From CAVRRZ01 sp963723745 (lineage in GTDB: Bacteria; Actinomycetota; Actinomycetes; Mycobacteriales; Geodermatophilaceae), in the NCBI GenBank assembly GCA_963723745.1, contig CAVRRZ010000001.1, positions 372,001 to 436,000 of the forward strand: DNA of 64,000 nucleotides, written 5' to 3'. The position numbers and the translations under genes were made by a program. Positions 61,114-64,000 of this stretch are shown in pieces (position 1 is the first letter of the stretch; each line of letters opens with the position of its first letter). The notes beneath the pieces were generated by a model. The model made no database searches. It had not been told where the DNA came from and worked only from the letters and a program-made list of their open reading frames with translations.

Positions 61114-61212
61114 TCAGAGCACGTCGAAGGCGATCAACAGGATCAGCGTCAGGATGGCCGAGAGCAGCAGCGAACCGAGGCAGCCGAGGCGGTTCGAGAA
61201 GAAGAAGAACAC
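61114..61212 (-). CDS. Small membrane peptide, 32 residues
   Basis: A GTG at 61212 starts a 32-residue frame with MFFFFSNRLGCLGSLLLSAI, then LTLILLIAFDVL and stop at 61114. It is a single membrane helix with a Phe-rich head and SNRLGCLGS motif that I recall in several tiny actinobacterial proteins. AGGGGA lies about 12 nt upstream. It is transcribed on the same strand as the sigma operon but 92 bp beyond its start, so it is a separate unit. Its function is unknown. Confidence 0.6.
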   Translation of the reverse strand: MFFFFSNRLGCLGSLLLSAILTLILLIAFDVL

Positions 61213-61581
61213 CGCCGTCCGGTTCCCCTCGCTGCCTCCACCGAACCCCGCCCGCCCCGTCTCAGCTCACCACCGGGGTACGTGGCTCACGGTCGACGGT
61301 GAGCTGAGTACACCGACGATCAGCCAGGCTGATCAACATCCGGAGGGCACCCAGGGTCACCCCGTCGGTGGGCGGTCACCCGTTCAGGGGATGCCGCCCC
61401 CCACCTGGGATTACGTAGCGTCAGCGCCCGCCGGTCGGGTGTCCGGGCAGTGCCGCCTGACCACCCGCCGCACAGACCCGCCCGTCCCCTGCTGCGCCCG
61501 CGCGCAGGGGGCGGCGTCGACCCCGGCCCGGCCGACCCGTTCCCCCCGGGGCGGCCGGGCCGGCTTCTTTCCCGCGGTCGC
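61213..61581. other. Intergenic, no gene seen
   Basis: No coding pattern is convincing here. A GC-rich inverted repeat (GGTGAGCTGAG and CTCAGCTCACC, near 61260-61310) lies inside and may be a terminator or regulatory hairpin. It has no T-run. Confidence 0.4.
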
Positions 61582-62445
61582 TCACCCGCCGGTGCCGCAG
61601 ACCCGCTCCACCAGATCGGCCAGCAGGTCGCGGGTCTCCTGGGCCATCGGCAGGTCGACCACCACCTCCTCGGCGTCGCCGACCTGCACGCCGAGCGGGA
61701 AGAGATAGGGCTGCTTGACGTCGGCGAGCACGTGCGGGTCGCAGGTCACCGGCGAGAAGCCGACCGGGGTGGACGCCGAGTCCGCGTCCCCGGCCAGGTG
61801 CAGCGGCAGCTCCGCCGTCGCCGCGATCAGCACGTTGCGGGAGAGCCGGACGGCGTGGACGTCGTCCGAACCCGACCGCCTGGTGAGCCGCAGCGTCCCG
61901 GTGAGTGCATCGCCCTCCGGGCGCAGGTCGACCACCTCGACCGCGACGAGGTCGAACAGCTCGGCGGCGGTGCACCGCCCGTCGTGGATCCGCGACAGCA
62001 CCTCGGCCGCCAGGGGGACACGCACCTCCTCCCCCGACGCGCCCCCGCGGGTCACGGTCAGCAGGGCGAACGCCGGTTCGGCGGCGGCCGCGCAGATAGG
62101 CGGCCCGTACGCCACGGGCAGGTCGATCACCCGGCCCGGCTCGAACTCCGTCGAGCGGTCGACGGCCGGCAGCGGCTCGAAGCCGGGGGAGTCCAGCGCC
62201 GCGCTCGTGACGGTGAAGGTGTCCGTCGCGGTCACCCGCACCTGGACCTGACCGCCCACCGCCCGGTCGGTGCGCAGCTCCACGACCTCAGCCGCCATCC
62301 CCGGCACGGGCGGCACCGCCGGATCCGACGACGACGGAGGGACGCCGACGGCCGGCGACGCCGTCGAGGCCGCCGGCTCGGCGCCCGATGCGCAGGCCGC
62401 GCACAGCGCGAGCGCGGCCACCGCGCCGGCCGCCACCCACCTCAT
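61582..62445 (-). CDS. Secreted lipoprotein of unknown function
   Basis: This 287-residue lipoprotein has a signal with lipobox MRWVAAGAVAALALCAACAS and a low-complexity spacer (ASPAVGVPPSSSDPAVPPVP). Two repeated immunoglobulin-like strands units follow (AAEVVELRTDRAVGGQVQVR; VVDLRPEGDALTGTLRLTRR), and a late conserved part reads FSPVTCDPHVLADVKQPYLF. The Cys pair in CAAAAEPAF and VTCDPH may form a disulfide. I do not recognise the family, though similar lipoproteins are common in Geodermatophilaceae. It has ATG at 62445. Confidence 0.78.
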   Translation of the reverse strand: MRWVAAGAVAALALCAACASGAEPAASTASPAVGVPPSSSDPAVPPVPGMAAEVVELRTDRAVGGQVQVRVTATDTFTVTSAALDSPGFEPLPAVDRSTEFEPGRVIDLPVAYGPPICAAAAEPAFALLTVTRGGASGEEVRVPLAAEVLSRIHDGRCTAAELFDLVAVEVVDLRPEGDALTGTLRLTRRSGSDDVHAVRLSRNVLIAATAELPLHLAGDADSASTPVGFSPVTCDPHVLADVKQPYLFPLGVQVGDAEEVVVDLPMAQETRDLLADLVERVCGTGG

Positions 62446-62480
62446 GGCGGGCAGGGTAGGACGACGGAGGCCGGTCGGCG

Positions 62481-63365
62481 CTACCCCTGATGCCGCGAGG
62501 GCAGCCGCGCCTGCACGCGGCCGGCGGACATCCGCACCTCGAGCTTCTCCTGGGGGTTGGCCGCCGGACCCCGGCGCGGCTCGCCGTCGTCGAGGTCGAA
62601 GGCCGAGTCGTGCCACGGGCACACCAGGCAGGCCCGGCCACGCACCTCCTCGATCGCGCCGTCCTGCAACGGCCCGCCCAGGTGCGAGCACGCCCCGATG
62701 AAGACGTCCACCCGTGCGCTGCGCCGCACGGCGGCCAGTGGCACGTCGGCGCTGCCGCCGGTGCCGGTGCGCAGCGCCGGCCGCCCATCCGGAAAGTCGT
62801 CGAGGGGGCCGAGGTCCATCCAACCCGAGCCGAGGCCGCGGGCCGCGGTCGCCGAGTGGGAGGCGCCCGACGCCTGGGCGTAGGACATGTGCCCACCGAT
62901 GGCCGCCGACGTCGACGCCACGCCCAGTCCCGCGTAGGACAGGACCCGGCCGAGCCCACCCCTGCCGCGCGCGCGGGCCACCAGGGAACCGACGTAGAGC
63001 GACAGCGCGACCGAGTTGAGGGACGCGTGGACGGCGCCGAGCCGGCGGACGCCCGTCTCCTGCTCCGACCAGTCGGCGGCCCCGGTGAGGGCTGCGGGCA
63101 CCGCGGCGGCGACGCCCGTGCCGATCAGCAGCGTGGCCGCGGGCCGCAGCGGCGGCACCGCGTCGAGCAGTCCCGCGGAGATCCAGCTGCCCACGGGCAC
63201 CTGCACGATCACCGGGTGCAGCGGGTGCCCGAGCCAGGTGCCGTGCAGGAAATCCTTGAAGGCCGGCGGTCGCAGCGCACCGAGCACGGCGCGGCGGGCC
63301 GGCTCGATCGCCTTGTCGAACGTGGCGATGTCCGCGACGCGGTCGAGGATCCCCATGAGGCTCAT
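62481..63365 (-). CDS. DUF2231 membrane domain fused to a Rieske [2Fe-2S] domain
   Basis: This 294-residue protein has an N-terminal DUF2231-like part (DFLHGTWLGHPLHPVIVQVP; VGSWISAGLLDAVPPLRPAA; VHASLNSVALSLYVGSLVAR) with about four helices. A soluble Rieske domain follows (VFIGACSHLGGPLQDGAIEE; RGRACLVCPWHDSAFDLDDG), giving the CxH...CxxH iron-sulfur site. It is probably a membrane-bound electron carrier or sensor. The fusion is common in actinobacteria. ATG at 63365 (MSLMGILDRV) is used; an internal frame extends further but lacks the family start. Confidence 0.9.
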   Translation of the reverse strand: MSLMGILDRVADIATFDKAIEPARRAVLGALRPPAFKDFLHGTWLGHPLHPVIVQVPVGSWISAGLLDAVPPLRPAATLLIGTGVAAAVPAALTGAADWSEQETGVRRLGAVHASLNSVALSLYVGSLVARARGRGGLGRVLSYAGLGVASTSAAIGGHMSYAQASGASHSATAARGLGSGWMDLGPLDDFPDGRPALRTGTGGSADVPLAAVRRSARVDVFIGACSHLGGPLQDGAIEEVRGRACLVCPWHDSAFDLDDGEPRRGPAANPQEKLEVRMSAGRVQARLPSRHQG

Positions 63366-63492
63366 GCCGCGGCCACTACCCAGCCCCGCCGCTTCGACGC
63401 GCGCTTCCTGCATCCACCGATGAGCCGAGCCGGGAATACCGGTCAGCACTGACAGTTGCCCGGGATGACACCCATTCGCCGAGAGGACCCTC

Positions 63493-64000
63493 GTGACCTG
63501 CCCGTCCCTGCTCCGTCGCCCGCCGGCACCGGCGGTGGCGCTCGCGGCGGCGGACGCGCTGACACGGACGACGGCGGCGGGGCTGCGACGGCTCGTGTCC
63601 GGGGACGACGCACTCGCCCAGCTGGCGCGATTCGCGACGGTCGGCGCCGTCGCTTCGGCCGTGCACGTCATGTTCTTCCTCTCGCTGACCCCGCTCGGCG
63701 ACCAGCCCGCCAACCTGGTCGGCGCCGCCGCCTCCTCGGCCCTGGCCAACGAGCTGCACCGCCGCCGGACCTTCCGGGCCGGCGCCCGGATCAGCTGGTT
63801 CACGGCCCAGTGGGAGGGCGGCGGCCTGGCGCTCGCCGGCATGGCGGCGACCAGCGGCGCGCTGGCGCTGCTCGCGGCCACCACGAGCGGCGCCTCCGTC
63901 TACACCCAGTCCGCGCTCGTCGTCGCGGTGACCACGACCGTCGGCGTCGTCCGGTTCGTCGCGCTGCGCTGGGCGTTCCGCCCGCGGTCGGCCCTCCCCG
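63493..64000 (+). CDS. GtrA-like membrane protein, N-terminal part
   Basis: A GTG start at 63493 (6 nt after GAGAGGA) opens a frame that runs off the right edge after about 169 residues. It has several helices (LAQLARFATVGAVASAVHVM, then FFLSLTPLGDQPANLVGAAA; GLALAGMAATSGALALLAAT; SALVVAVTTTVGVVRFVALR) and a Trp/Arg end (WAFRPRS), the pattern of GtrA/DPMS-like flippase proteins. Members aid transfer of polyprenyl sugars. The remaining C-terminus lies outside the window. Confidence 0.65.
   Translation, partial: MTCPSLLRRPPAPAVALAAADALTRTTAAGLRRLVSGDDALAQLARFATVGAVASAVHVMFFLSLTPLGDQPANLVGAAASSALANELHRRRTFRAGARISWFTAQWEGGGLALAGMAATSGALALLAATTSGASVYTQSALVVAVTTTVGVVRFVALRWAFRPRSALP

Overview
The window is high-GC actinobacterial DNA. 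Several features together suggest Geodermatophilaceae (Blastococcus, Geodermatophilus or Modestobacter relatives): the very high GC content, frequent GTG starts, ATGA and GTGA gene overlaps, an actinobacterial c-di-AMP riboswitch, a CtaG-type oxidase assembly protein, a lone fliL, a TraA (MobF) relaxase and a SCO6880-type conjugation protein. The family assignment is an inference from gene style; no marker gene in the window settles it.

Layout. (1) 1-7.1 kb is chromosome-like but eroded. It holds the start of a secreted coiled-coil (NlpC/P60-type) protein behind a c-di-AMP riboswitch, a lone fliL, ctaG and a Lys/Ala-rich M23 peptidase. Between them lie remnants of ccsB, a cation diffusion facilitator and a metallophosphoesterase. 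(2) 7.3-10.9 kb has an alcohol dehydrogenase remnant, an intact metallo-beta-lactamase/rhodanese protein, a broken plasmid-type ParB and a gene-free stretch. (3) 10.99-53.9 kb is a conjugative element that ends at a tRNA-Lys gene. It has a 1,879-residue TraA relaxase-helicase fused to a primase-like module, and an XRE/ImmA protease with a partner gene. A minus-strand transfer operon runs from 32.3 down to 18.9 kb: P-loop-like protein, small membrane proteins, VirB6-like, SCO6880-like, VirB4, SLT/M23 hydrolase, VirD4-type coupling protein, SSB and unknowns. Next come an AbiE toxin-antitoxin pair and an IS256-family element whose transposase gene is interrupted in frame by a group II intron. A second minus-strand operon, 49.2 to 38.2 kb, encodes a complete Tad/Flp-type pilus assembly set and a giant LysM/BTAD membrane protein. 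The right end (49.4-53.4 kb) has an XRE regulator, two excisionase-like genes, an M48-type membrane protease, helically phased 11-bp repeats and a hypothetical gene. No integrase is visible. (4) 53.9-64 kb is chromosomal backbone: tRNA-Lys, a NarL-type two-component system, a lysE/lysG divergent pair, an ECF sigma / membrane regulator / lipoprotein serpin operon, a 32-residue membrane peptide, a DUF2231-Rieske protein and the start of a GtrA-like protein.

How it fits together. The relaxase would nick and unwind the DNA and the coupling protein would pass it to a VirB4-powered channel. The SLT/M23 enzyme would open the wall, the Tad-type pilus may give cell contact, and SSB and the primase module would handle transferred single strands. 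AbiE and the XRE/ImmA pair would stabilise and regulate the element. The most notable discoveries are the intron-split IS256 with clear target duplications, the conjugation-plus-Tad-pilus arrangement, and the repeat arrays before two orphan excisionase-like genes.
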